DNA of 64,000 bases from Pelagadaptatus aseana (GTDB lineage Bacteria > Pseudomonadota > Gammaproteobacteria > Pseudomonadales > Cellvibrionaceae): the NCBI GenBank assembly GCA_040365065.1, contig BAABNI010000001.1:248001-312000 (forward strand), read 5' to 3'. A program made the translations under genes and the position numbers. Shown one piece after another: positions 17,468 through 26,090 of this stretch. Numbering within the stretch: the stretch's first letter is position 1; every line of letters begins with the position of its first letter. Below the pieces are notes generated by a model. The model searched no databases. It saw nothing but the letters and a program-made list of their open reading frames with translations, and was not told the origin of the DNA.

Positions 17468-18433
17468 TTATTTACCAATATATGCAAGAAGCCTCTCGGA
17501 AAGGCTTTGTTCACGAGTCTTTATTACAGGCTCAATCAACTCTTCGGATACTTTCTCTGCCAAACAAGAAAGGCCAAAGTTATTTTCTGCCAATTGACGT
17601 CCAGATTTTGCAATAGCATCTTCTAAAGATTTATCGGCCCTGACAATTGCCAGCTTTTCCTGAAGCTCGGAGGCATCACCATAGAGAACAACATTCTCCA
17701 TATCTCTAAGACCTAACGCCTCTTCTTCTCCATTACCCTGCCTATAACAGCAAAGAACACAGCCAGCAGCCATTGCCTCATAGTTTTTAATCATGTACTC
17801 GCCCAAGCCGTGATCAGCACTTACAAAAAAGCGAATCCGGTTAAGCATTTTGTTATAAGCTTCCCCGGGCTCTGTCCTGATCAGCTTAAGACCAAGCTTC
17901 TCTACGCACTCATCGAGAAACTCTTTTCTTTTATCGTAGGCGGCCTTCTCGACGCGGCCAATGAATCCAACTTCTATATCACGCTTTTTATTCAGGCATT
18001 TAATTTCCGATTCGTTGTACCCTTTAGGAACAAAGCGCGCATCAAAACCTTCACGCCGCAACCTATTTGAAACATTAAAGCCTGTCGATATAACTCTTAA
18101 ACTGGTTAGTGATGAATAGTACTTTGACCATGCACCTTCATATTTCCCGCCTTTTTTATAATTTTGATTGGCATCTGTCTCATATTCAACCAAATTTGGC
18201 AGACCACCCAAAAAATGCCGTTGACGTAACTGCTGCTTAAATCTCAGCTCCAGAAAAATCCTGTCATAACTAGAAACATCGATACTTTTGAAATATTTTT
18301 TTAAATTTACCTGTTGTTTCTTATTTAATTTCTTAAAGTCCAAATCAACATGACGACCTAATTCTTGATAAAAAAGATCCCAGTTGGGCATCCTGTCATA
18401 TTGCGTTAGCGCTAAAACCTTCAAGCGACTCAT
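17468..18433 (-). CDS. CgeB/YkvP-like GT-B glycosyltransferase
   Basis: A 321-residue protein. The ATG at 18433 overlaps the stop of the preceding glycosyltransferase (ATGA), whereas a GTG one codon earlier is less likely. The C-terminal half has the GT1/CgeB-like pattern VGFIGRVEKAAYDKR, then ADHGLGEYMIKNYEAMAAGC, which contacts nucleotide sugar in related enzymes. The N-terminal half is divergent and Lys-rich. The gene is AT-rich. It is part of the variable outer-core block between waaL and the sulfotransferase; donor and acceptor sugars are unknown. Confidence 0.68.
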   Translation of the reverse strand: MSRLKVLALTQYDRMPNWDLFYQELGRHVDLDFKKLNKKQQVNLKKYFKSIDVSSYDRIFLELRFKQQLRQRHFLGGLPNLVEYETDANQNYKKGGKYEGAWSKYYSSLTSLRVISTGFNVSNRLRREGFDARFVPKGYNESEIKCLNKKRDIEVGFIGRVEKAAYDKRKEFLDECVEKLGLKLIRTEPGEAYNKMLNRIRFFVSADHGLGEYMIKNYEAMAAGCVLCCYRQGNGEEEALGLRDMENVVLYGDASELQEKLAIVRADKSLEDAIAKSGRQLAENNFGLSCLAEKVSEELIEPVIKTREQSLSERLLAYIGK

Positions 18434-19533
18434 CACCCAGAAACTCCGGAAACAAAAGGCAGACCTTTAAAATAGCTTGACACTGCAGAGACATCATATT
18501 CAGAAAAAACTTTTTCATTAATCCTCTGCTGAACCTGCAATCTATCGTCCTCAGTCAACTTATACACAGCTTGCATATGCTCACTCAACGACGCTGCATC
18601 TCCCACATCAAAAGACCAACCAACGCCCTCTATCGCCTCTTCGCTCCCCGTACACCTACTCGCAATACAGGGTATTTCAGCGGCAAATGCTTCAAGCAAG
18701 GCAACAGGAAGCCCTTCAAATTTCGAAGAAAGAACAAAACAATCAAAAGCCTTAAGGTAAAGTCGAGCATCAGGGACCATGCCAGTAAAAGTCACGCAAT
18801 GACTGAGACCCAGCTCATCAACCAGCCCCTCAAGATATCTCCTGAGCTTCCCTTCACCCATTAATACCAGATGCGAATCTGGCATATTTTTGTAAGAACC
18901 GCCAAAGGAACGAATCAAAGTTTCCTGGTCCTTAACCTCATGCAGCCTTCCAACATTGCCGAATATAAATTTATCCTCTGGCAAACCCAAAAAGGCTCTA
19001 GCTTTATCTTTTTCAACCAACTCTTTTCTTAAATCCGAATAATTCAAGCTGTTGTACAGATAACTTATATTATTTTCAGGGTAATCAGGCAGTGAATGTT
19101 TAATGTCGTCCCTGATCGCCTTGGAAACCCCAAGAAGAAATAATCGATTTTTCTTTGACTTAATAAAAATCTTCCTGAAAAAGTTATTAAAAACATCAAC
19201 AATGTGAGCAACACCAACCACATACAATCCTTTGACATGGAGAGCCAGATAAATAGATTTATACCGCTGGGCCACACAGAACTCGTAGTCAGCCTTACTG
19301 CAAATTTCACGAACCTTTTTTATCGCCTTTAACTTCAGCCCTTTAAGATCTGACGTTTTAAGATTTAAGAAAATTACTTCACCTGACATCTCTTCAAGAA
19401 CTTCTTTATTGTTTTCCCCTTTAAGAAAAACAGTCACCACCTCAAATGAAGAATTTTGCAGAAGCAATTCATATTGCTTCGCAACACTCAAAAATGGCGG
19501 GTTATAGCTATGGCATAACTGAAGTACTTTCAT
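18433..19533 (-). CDS. GT4-family glycosyltransferase, LPS outer core
   Basis: A 366-residue GT-B enzyme. The N-terminus MKVLQLCHSYNPPF is typical of GT4. The C-terminal domain carries FGNVGRLHEVKDQETLI, LMGEGKLRRYLE, and SKFEGLPVALLEAFAAEIP with the conserved E-x7-E glutamates. Translation is coupled to the next gene by a 4-base overlap, and the gene starts 9 bases after the sulfotransferase stop. It likely adds one outer-core sugar at the cytoplasmic face. Its AT-rich composition matches the neighbouring variable genes. Confidence 0.85.
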   Translation of the reverse strand: MKVLQLCHSYNPPFLSVAKQYELLLQNSSFEVVTVFLKGENNKEVLEEMSGEVIFLNLKTSDLKGLKLKAIKKVREICSKADYEFCVAQRYKSIYLALHVKGLYVVGVAHIVDVFNNFFRKIFIKSKKNRLFLLGVSKAIRDDIKHSLPDYPENNISYLYNSLNYSDLRKELVEKDKARAFLGLPEDKFIFGNVGRLHEVKDQETLIRSFGGSYKNMPDSHLVLMGEGKLRRYLEGLVDELGLSHCVTFTGMVPDARLYLKAFDCFVLSSKFEGLPVALLEAFAAEIPCIASRCTGSEEAIEGVGWSFDVGDAASLSEHMQAVYKLTEDDRLQVQQRINEKVFSEYDVSAVSSYFKGLPFVSGVSG

Positions 19534-19542
19534 AATTTATCT

Positions 19543-20250
19543 TTAGTCAAATTTATAACCAAACGCTGAGATATCTTGCCTGTATATTTCAGCCACTTTT
19601 TCAGCGGATTTATCCGAAAACAAGATGCGATAATCGACTTTTGTTCCAACATTATTTCTTGGAAGGTTTGATTTTATTTTTAATTTTTTACTAATCTCAT
19701 CAAAATCAGATTCTATGGTTTCAAATCGGCCTAAATAATCGACACCAATCGCCCCTGTTGAATTCGTCAAAAAATCCAACTGCGGAACAAAAAGCATTTG
19801 CTTATAGATATTTTCAGGGCTCAACCAATGCTCAACAAAATCATTAAAATCACTGAAACCATTAACCATATCAACCCATTTGCCATCTCTTTTCGGGGCG
19901 CCTCCAGATGACAAATAGTTAAACGCGGAAACCAGTCGAGACCATGGATTTCTGACAAAACCCACCTTTAAATAGTCCTGATAACGTGAATCCTGGAAGG
20001 ACTCAATATAACTTAGAGGCAAATGGCCAACCCATTTACCCTCTAATAACGGATTAACAAGACTGCTCCCCGCCACCTTGGGAACGTGAATAAAAACCAC
20101 TTTATTCGTATCATAAGCAGCTGGAAATTCCGCTCTATTCGACAGAATTTTGTTATAAGGACCCTGCTCATGAGCCGGTACCTTTGATAGAAAATAGTCT
20201 CGGTTTTGTCTCGATAAAGACTTCCAGAGCAATCGTGTTAACACGCTCAT
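19543..20250 (-). CDS. PAPS-dependent sulfotransferase (carbohydrate sulfotransferase family)
   Basis: A 235-residue protein with both PAPS-binding motifs of the sulfotransferase superfamily: the 5'-phosphosulfate loop in FIHVPKVAGSS (residues 53-63) and the 3'-phosphate site in VGFVRNPWSRLVSAF (96-110). The ATG at 20250 is chosen because it overlaps the carbamoyltransferase stop (ATGA); a longer frame would run 90 bases into that gene. By context it probably sulfates a sugar of the LPS core. Bacterial relatives sulfate Nod factors, capsules and exopolysaccharides. The acceptor is not known. Confidence 0.8.
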   Translation of the reverse strand: MSVLTRLLWKSLSRQNRDYFLSKVPAHEQGPYNKILSNRAEFPAAYDTNKVVFIHVPKVAGSSLVNPLLEGKWVGHLPLSYIESFQDSRYQDYLKVGFVRNPWSRLVSAFNYLSSGGAPKRDGKWVDMVNGFSDFNDFVEHWLSPENIYKQMLFVPQLDFLTNSTGAIGVDYLGRFETIESDFDEISKKLKIKSNLPRNNVGTKVDYRILFSDKSAEKVAEIYRQDISAFGYKFD

Positions 20251-21986
20251 CAGCCTTCCTTTACCACCAACACATTTTCCATAATCAGATACTGCAAATC
20301 CGATCCGAAAAACATATTCAGCGCATCTTGCGGCGAGCAAATCATCGCCTCACCTCGTCGATTCAGAGAGGTATTCATCACCACCGCATTACCGGTCAGT
20401 TTTTCCATCTCTTCCATCAACTTGTAGTAGGGGTCATTGACACCGGGCTGCAATGCCTGAGCACGAGCAGTGCCGTCTTCGTGAACCACTTCAGGCACAC
20501 GATCTTTCCAGTCTTCATTCACCTCAAACGTGAAGGTCATGTAGGGAGCGGGGTGATCCACCTTGAACATCTCTGGTGCAACCCGGCTCAACATACTTGG
20601 GCAGAATGGACGCCAGCGCTCGCGGAATTTGATCTGTTCATTGATACGATCAGCAACACCGTCGACACTTGGGCAACCCAAAATGGAACGGCCACCCAGA
20701 GCGCGAGGACCAAATTCCATACGCCCCTGAAACCAGGCAACCGGATCACCACCAGCCAGAATCTTGGCAATATCCTTGGGCACATTGCGTACTTTTTTGT
20801 ACTTGGGTTTTTCCGGATGCTTTTCGCAGGCAGCGATAATTTCTTCGGTGGTGTAGCTTGGACCGAGATAAACATGCTCCATTTTTTCTACAGACACACC
20901 ACGCATTTCTGACGCATAAGCCGCAGCACCAATGGCCGTACCGGCATCACCGGAAGCCGGCTGCACAAACAGCTCTTTCAGCTCATCGCGCGCGACAATC
21001 TTCTGGTTCAGCTTAACGTTCAGTGCGCCACCACCAGAAAAGGCCAGCTTGCCAGTTTCTTTGAGGATGTCACCCAGATAATAATCCATCATTTGCAGAG
21101 CCAGATCTTCAAACAACTTCTGCATGGACGCAGCGTAATGAATGTATGGCTCGTCAGCGATATCACCTTCGCGCTTTTCTCCCAGCCACTCAATCAATTT
21201 CGGCGAGAAATAATAGCCTTTGCCTTCCCCGTCTTTATAGCGGCGCAGGCCGATCACATTGGCGTACTCGGTATTGATTTTCAGCTCGCCTTTTTCAAAT
21301 TTGGCCAGCCGAGACAGATCATACTTGGAGGTATCGCCATAGGGCGCCATACCCATCACCTTGTATTCACCATCGAGCATCTCAAAGCCGAGGAATTCGG
21401 TGATGGCACCGTAGAGACCACCCAGTGAATCCGGGTCGTAAAACTCTTTGATCTTGTGAATCTTGCCGTTTTCGCCGTAGCCAAAGAAGGTGGTGGCGTA
21501 CTCGCCCTTACCATCAATCCCCATAATGGCGGTCTTCTCTTTAAAGCCACTGCAGTAATAGGCGCTAGCGGCGTGAGACAGGTGATGCTCTACCGATTCC
21601 AGCTCCACTTCTTTAGGGTTAATACCCAACTGCTCCAGCAACCAAATCACCTTGTTGCGGTAACGACGATAGCGGCGATTGCCATTAAACAATGCATCCA
21701 GAGCACGGTCAGGGGCATACCAGTAGCGCTTGGCGTAGTGCCAGCGAGCCGGATCTTTCAGACTGATTGGCGCAAACGGGATGGCCACCACATCAATATC
21801 GGAAGGCTTGATTCCGGCTTGCTGAATACAGAACTTGGCAGACTCATAAGGCATGCGATTCTTGGCGTGCTTGTCACGCACAAAACGCTCTTCTTCGGCT
21901 GCAGCAACCAATTCTCCATCAATGTACAAAGCCGCCGACGGATCGTGATTCAGCGCTCCGGATAAACCTAAAACAATCAATGACAC
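20250..21986 (-). CDS. wapO: Carbamoyltransferase, WapO-like (NodU/CmcH family)
   Basis: A 578-residue enzyme that transfers a carbamoyl group from carbamoyl phosphate to a sugar hydroxyl. The N-terminal Kae1/TsaD-like domain has VEHHLSHAASAYYCSGF (near residues 130-146, metal-binding His) and MGIDGKGEYATT; AFSGGGALNVKLN and the C-terminal domain with WFQGRMEFGPRALGGRS complete the family pattern. The GTG start at 21986 follows a GGGAAG ribosome site. Its place beside the LPS kinases matches Pseudomonas wapO, whose product carbamoylates heptose II, so the same role is inferred here. Confidence 0.85.
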   Translation of the reverse strand: MSLIVLGLSGALNHDPSAALYIDGELVAAAEEERFVRDKHAKNRMPYESAKFCIQQAGIKPSDIDVVAIPFAPISLKDPARWHYAKRYWYAPDRALDALFNGNRRYRRYRNKVIWLLEQLGINPKEVELESVEHHLSHAASAYYCSGFKEKTAIMGIDGKGEYATTFFGYGENGKIHKIKEFYDPDSLGGLYGAITEFLGFEMLDGEYKVMGMAPYGDTSKYDLSRLAKFEKGELKINTEYANVIGLRRYKDGEGKGYYFSPKLIEWLGEKREGDIADEPYIHYAASMQKLFEDLALQMMDYYLGDILKETGKLAFSGGGALNVKLNQKIVARDELKELFVQPASGDAGTAIGAAAYASEMRGVSVEKMEHVYLGPSYTTEEIIAACEKHPEKPKYKKVRNVPKDIAKILAGGDPVAWFQGRMEFGPRALGGRSILGCPSVDGVADRINEQIKFRERWRPFCPSMLSRVAPEMFKVDHPAPYMTFTFEVNEDWKDRVPEVVHEDGTARAQALQPGVNDPYYKLMEEMEKLTGNAVVMNTSLNRRGEAMICSPQDALNMFFGSDLQYLIMENVLVVKEG

Positions 21987-22010
21987 GAGGAACTTCCCTC
22001 TCTCTAAAAT

Positions 22011-23381
22011 CTAAAAATGTAATTCTTTAATCATCTCTGACATCACTCTGTGCTGCTCCGAGCCTTCCGGCCAGTTGCGCAACAATCGACTGATATCTTT
22101 CCCAAAGGCCTTTCGCCACTTGCCGTGATCGCGATGCCACTGCACCGCATCGAGATCGATCAGATGCAACTGACCGTCCCACAGCAGGTTGGTGCCCTTA
22201 AAGTCTCCGTGCGAGATTTTCTCACGGATGAAAATCTTCAGCATGGCGGCAATATCAGCCGCCACCGCTCTGGTGGATTCGGCATCCTTGCAGGCAACAA
22301 GGATATCGTCTCCGGGCGCCTGTTGACTGAGCAGAAAGCCTCTGCCACGCAGCGGCCCGAATCGCTCTTCAGCCATAACCAACGGTTTTGGCGTTGGCAC
22401 CCCCAGCACTCTAAGACGATGCCCGACAAACCAACTGTGCCAGGCCCGGGTTGGCCGCCAGAAACGCTTCAGCCAATGACGCCAGTTTTTCAGGTTGTAA
22501 CGCTTGAGCACCAATTTTTGCTGGCCGTATTCTATCAGGCCTACCGTAGCACTGCCTCCGTCTTTTAGCCGCTCCCCCTGCTCCAGCAGCGTGTCCCAAT
22601 CAGACGGGATTGCAACACCGTCACGCCAACCGCTGGAAAAGCCTCTAACTGTCTGATTTACTTGAAAAAGCGTACAATCCCTGAGGCTTTTTCGGGCCAA
22701 ATCCAGAGCCCGCCAGGCTCGCCATTTGTGAGCCATGGCAACAACATCGTCGTGATCAGACTCGCTTGATTCAAGTTTATTGAGGACATCCGACACCCAG
22801 ACTGGTGGTATTTGAGCCAGAAAAACCGCCAGGTTTTGTTTTTTTGCCTCTGCCTCTGCTGAGAGAACTACGTCTGCAGCATCCACAACCCACCACTGGC
22901 CTGACGCAAAGATAAAGTTACCGGGGTGCAAGTCCTGCTGAATCAAGCCCCCATCGTGCATTCGAGCGATTAATTCCGCCACCTGCAACACCGACTCCGG
23001 ACACCGCTGATGCTTCGACGACAAACCCTCAACAGAGATTCCAGCCAGTTGCTGCAACGTGATCGCTTGATCCAACCACTGATAAACAACCCAACCCCGG
23101 TTGCCAGACACTCCTGATGCCAGCAGCTCCGGGGTTGGCAAGTTGCGCTCAGCCAGCGCCTGAGACCCGGCAATTTCAGCCTCAACCTTTTTTTGAGCAC
23201 GACCACCCAAAAACAGTTTAACCAGCACCAAGCTGTCATTAAGCAGCGCCTTGGCGACATAACGCTTACCCGGCAGCACCCGCAACCATTGCTGCAATTG
23301 CAGTTGCGGCGCCTCCAGCTGTAAAGGCAACTGCGGCTGCCGCTCACCCTCGGCAAGTTTGTCCCAGCCCGTTTTCAGCAC
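22011..23381 (-). CDS. Tandem LPS-kinase-like protein (two kinase domains)
   Basis: A 456-residue protein with two RfaP/Kdo-kinase-type domains. Domain 1 has Lys55, the loop QQDLHPGN (Asp150) and VVDAADV (Asp167). Domain 2 has Lys293, HGDFKGTN (Asp393) and LIDLDAV (Asp409). Both catalytic loops keep the Asp, although domain 1 has Gln where His is usual. The start is a GTG at 23381, 2 bases after the preceding stop. A similar long kinase-like gene sits at this place in Pseudomonas LPS loci. It probably phosphorylates core heptose or a related sugar; the substrates are not established. Confidence 0.78.
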   Translation of the reverse strand: MLKTGWDKLAEGERQPQLPLQLEAPQLQLQQWLRVLPGKRYVAKALLNDSLVLVKLFLGGRAQKKVEAEIAGSQALAERNLPTPELLASGVSGNRGWVVYQWLDQAITLQQLAGISVEGLSSKHQRCPESVLQVAELIARMHDGGLIQQDLHPGNFIFASGQWWVVDAADVVLSAEAEAKKQNLAVFLAQIPPVWVSDVLNKLESSESDHDDVVAMAHKWRAWRALDLARKSLRDCTLFQVNQTVRGFSSGWRDGVAIPSDWDTLLEQGERLKDGGSATVGLIEYGQQKLVLKRYNLKNWRHWLKRFWRPTRAWHSWFVGHRLRVLGVPTPKPLVMAEERFGPLRGRGFLLSQQAPGDDILVACKDAESTRAVAADIAAMLKIFIREKISHGDFKGTNLLWDGQLHLIDLDAVQWHRDHGKWRKAFGKDISRLLRNWPEGSEQHRVMSEMIKELHF

Positions 23382-23383
23382 CG

Positions 23384-24130
23384 CTATTCCCGCCCCTTGA
23401 AAAAGCCCTGCACCTTGGCAATCACTTTGTGATCTTTGGCCGTCAGGTCAGACGAGCCAGTGTACATTTTATAGAACCGCAAACGCTGATCCTGATCCAA
23501 GATTTTTGAGGCAACCTTATCAAGGCAGGCAAGATCTTTAATTCTGCGGTATTCAAAGAACGGATTGATCCACGACATGCCGGAAGGACAATCAATCATA
23601 AAAATTTCAGGGCGCCCCTGCTCATCATCACGCACCAGAATATTGCGCCACTTCCAGTCATTGTGCGCAAAGCGGTGCTGATGCATCACCCGGGTTGCAT
23701 GAGCCACCTGAGCCATCACAGCATCCACCCATTCGGCGTTCTGCAATTTGGGCGACCCCTTATCAAACAGGCTTTTTAAATCGTCCGAGCCATCGACTCC
23801 CAGAGTCACCAGAGCAGCTGTTCGCGGCCGGGAAAAATACGACACCTCACCGTAAGCAGCCAGATCCACGGCCGGCAACCCCCAGCGCTGGAATAACTGC
23901 AGATTTTGCCACTCCCTGCGCGCCTTACTGACGGGCGAAAAATTGGCAACGCCATCACCGGCATTGAAATACTTTTTTACAAAGTAGTAACGGCCATCCA
24001 GCAGCACCCGCTCAACCGTACCCAATTTACTTCTGGAAACCACCTCACCCTGCAAATCTAAGACTGACGTCAAGCTAGCAAATGCCTGCCGGGCTTCCGG
24101 CAGGTCATCACCAATGCCGTTTACCCACAT
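23384..24130 (-). CDS. LPS core kinase, WapP/InaA-like
   Basis: A 248-residue cytosolic sugar kinase. The ATG at 24130 overlaps the waaP stop (ATGA); a longer frame adds 23 residues inside waaP and is rejected. Kinase landmarks are Lys52 in YYFVKKYF, the catalytic loop HNDWKWRN (Asp158) and the metal-binding Asp180 in FMIDCPSG. It belongs to the InaA/WapP group. In Pseudomonas the equivalent gene, next to waaP, is needed for phosphorylation of heptose II. Here it lies in a tightly coupled waaG-waaP-wapP run. Confidence 0.8.
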   Translation of the reverse strand: MWVNGIGDDLPEARQAFASLTSVLDLQGEVVSRSKLGTVERVLLDGRYYFVKKYFNAGDGVANFSPVSKARREWQNLQLFQRWGLPAVDLAAYGEVSYFSRPRTAALVTLGVDGSDDLKSLFDKGSPKLQNAEWVDAVMAQVAHATRVMHQHRFAHNDWKWRNILVRDDEQGRPEIFMIDCPSGMSWINPFFEYRRIKDLACLDKVASKILDQDQRLRFYKMYTGSSDLTAKDHKVIAKVQGFFKGRE

Positions 24131-24930
24131 CACCGCACAATCCCTTTGCGCAACGCCTTCTTGTAGAGTTTTCTGGCCTTCTTGCGAACTTTCTTCCACA
24201 ACACAGCGTCACGCTGCAGAGCCTCCCGCAGAGGTACGCCACTGTAACAGCGGATAAAGCGCAGCTTGTCACGCTGGGTCAATGGAACATCAAAAGCCGA
24301 ATAATAAAGGCTGGCCAAATCTTTGAGGCGCCAGCGAAATGGCATATCTGAGTGAATCAGCGCTCGATGCAAATCGATCAACTTGAGATCCAAAGACTCC
24401 GCACCTTCAGCCGAACTTAATAAAAAGTGGCAGATATAAAAGTCGCGATGATTGACCCCGGCAGCGTGCATACGCCGGGTTATCTCGGCCACAGCCCTGA
24501 TGTATTGACGCTTTTCCACGGCAGTGGGCGGCTGTGTGCGCCACTCGATGGCCAGGTCTTCCAGTGAAATGGAGGGCTCAATTGCCTCGGTAACGATAAA
24601 CGATTCCTGCCGCGCCGGATTGAGACCGCGACTGCCACAGGCGGCCATGGACATGGTTGCAACACCAGCCTCTTCCAATTTCAGAATCGCATTCTTTTCA
24701 TTGGCAGCCCCCAGAATCGGCAAGCGCAGCTGCAACAGGTTTTTAACTATTTCGCGCCAACCCACCCCCTTGTGAGACTTGAGAAAGTAGCCCTTACCAT
24801 CAATCTCAAAGCGCAGGGTCCGGCGTGCCTCCAACTGGCGATAGACCTTGCCCTGAATTAGATCCACCTCGGCAAACGGGTCTTTGTCCTGCCACAGACG
24901 TTCGAAATCCGGATTGAGAATCAGCGTCAT
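24130..24930 (-). CDS. waaP: LPS core heptose(I) kinase
   Basis: A 266-residue kinase that phosphorylates heptose I of the inner core, a step essential for outer membrane integrity in Pseudomonas. Visible motifs are Lys51 in GYFLKSHKG, the catalytic HRDFYICHFLL (His161, Asp163) and LIDLHRA (Asp187), all diagnostic of WaaP/RfaP; the length matches the family. The start codon overlaps the waaG stop by 4 bases, so the two are translationally coupled. It lies in the same order (waaF-waaC-waaG-waaP) as in Pseudomonas and related genera. Confidence 0.93.
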   Translation of the reverse strand: MTLILNPDFERLWQDKDPFAEVDLIQGKVYRQLEARRTLRFEIDGKGYFLKSHKGVGWREIVKNLLQLRLPILGAANEKNAILKLEEAGVATMSMAACGSRGLNPARQESFIVTEAIEPSISLEDLAIEWRTQPPTAVEKRQYIRAVAEITRRMHAAGVNHRDFYICHFLLSSAEGAESLDLKLIDLHRALIHSDMPFRWRLKDLASLYYSAFDVPLTQRDKLRFIRCYSGVPLREALQRDAVLWKKVRKKARKLYKKALRKGIVR

Positions 24931-26060
24931 TGTTTGGCCCGGGCAATCTCGATGATTTTTTCCGCCGCCGTTTCAGGCATGCTGTAAATGTCGGCCTGCT
25001 GCGCGAACACCTTGCTGCGCTTACGCCAGATGTGACGCTGATCGTCATCGGCCGACAACAGAAATTTCATATTGGCCGCCAGCATGCCCTCTGAAAATGG
25101 CGATGGCATCACTACCCCCATATCGGCATCCTTGACATAGTGAGCGTAACCACAGACATCGGTTACCAGCACCGGCAACCCTGCCACCAAGGCTTCCAGC
25201 AACACCGTGCCGGTATTTTCATGACGCGCCGGATGTACCAGCAAATCCGATCCCATCATAAACCGGGGAATATCATCGCGGCCGGCAAACACCTGGAAGC
25301 GGTCGCCCAGCCCAAGCTTTTTGGCCTGTTTAACAACCCCTTTGGGGTTATCCTGACCAATCACAAACAGGCGGGTCTTATCGCGCACTTCTGTGGGCAA
25401 CTGCGCCATGGCATTAACCGCCCGGTCCACACCCTTGGTTTTGAATCCGGAACCCACCATCAGCAGCAAACGCTCGTCATCGGCAATATTGAATTCATCA
25501 CGAAACTGCTGACGAATTGCATCGGCATCATCCGGGGCCACTCGATCCCGGGCAATGCCCGGCGGCAACAGGTGCATGCGCTCATCAGGAGTATCGTAGT
25601 ACTGCTGAAAGATCGGCATCTGCAAAGCGGAGATCATTAACACCTGGGTGCTCGACTCGACTCCAAATACCGCGTTTTCATAGGCCGAAAAATGTTTGTA
25701 GCGCCCACCCATACGGTAGACGTTGCCATACAGCTCCGTCACTCGGGCCTCGTAACAGCCGTCTGCTGCGTAATAGATGTCCAGACCCGGCATTTTATTG
25801 AAACCTATCAGCGCATCCACCGGATGCTGCTGTATATGGCGCTGTACCGACTCCAGAAAATGGCGGTTTTTTTTGTGACTGCTGAAGCCTTTTTTGCCAA
25901 TCAGTTGCACATCAATCCAATCGGGAATATCGCCCTGCCAACCAAAGGTATAGACGCGGATGTCACAGCCGCGCTTATGACAGGCTTCAGCAATCCGCAA
26001 CAGGTCGCGCTGCAAACCGCCATAAGGGAAATATTTGTACAGGGCAAAGGCCAGCTTCAC
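24927..26060 (-). CDS. waaG: LPS core glycosyltransferase WaaG
   Basis: A 377-residue GT4 enzyme that adds the first hexose to heptose II of the core (glucose in enterobacteria, galactosamine in Pseudomonas; the donor here is unknown). The N-terminal KYFPYGGLQRDLLRIAEAC is the WaaG signature. The middle has LMVGSGFKTKGVDRAV and the C-terminus HPARHENTGTVLLEALVAGLP with the E-x7-E motif. The start is GTG at 26060 behind a GGAG ribosome site. It lies 30 bases downstream of waaC and overlaps waaP. Confidence 0.93.
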   Translation of the reverse strand: MKLAFALYKYFPYGGLQRDLLRIAEACHKRGCDIRVYTFGWQGDIPDWIDVQLIGKKGFSSHKKNRHFLESVQRHIQQHPVDALIGFNKMPGLDIYYAADGCYEARVTELYGNVYRMGGRYKHFSAYENAVFGVESSTQVLMISALQMPIFQQYYDTPDERMHLLPPGIARDRVAPDDADAIRQQFRDEFNIADDERLLLMVGSGFKTKGVDRAVNAMAQLPTEVRDKTRLFVIGQDNPKGVVKQAKKLGLGDRFQVFAGRDDIPRFMMGSDLLVHPARHENTGTVLLEALVAGLPVLVTDVCGYAHYVKDADMGVVMPSPFSEGMLAANMKFLLSADDDQRHIWRKRSKVFAQQADIYSMPETAAEKIIEIARAKQ

Positions 26061-26090
26061 GGTTGCTCCAGATCGTTAACGGTCAATAAA

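Noticed and set aside
20184..21965. Several plus-strand frames opposite the carbamoyltransferase
   Set aside because: The minus strand has a full-length conserved enzyme here; the plus frames lack domains and ribosome sites.
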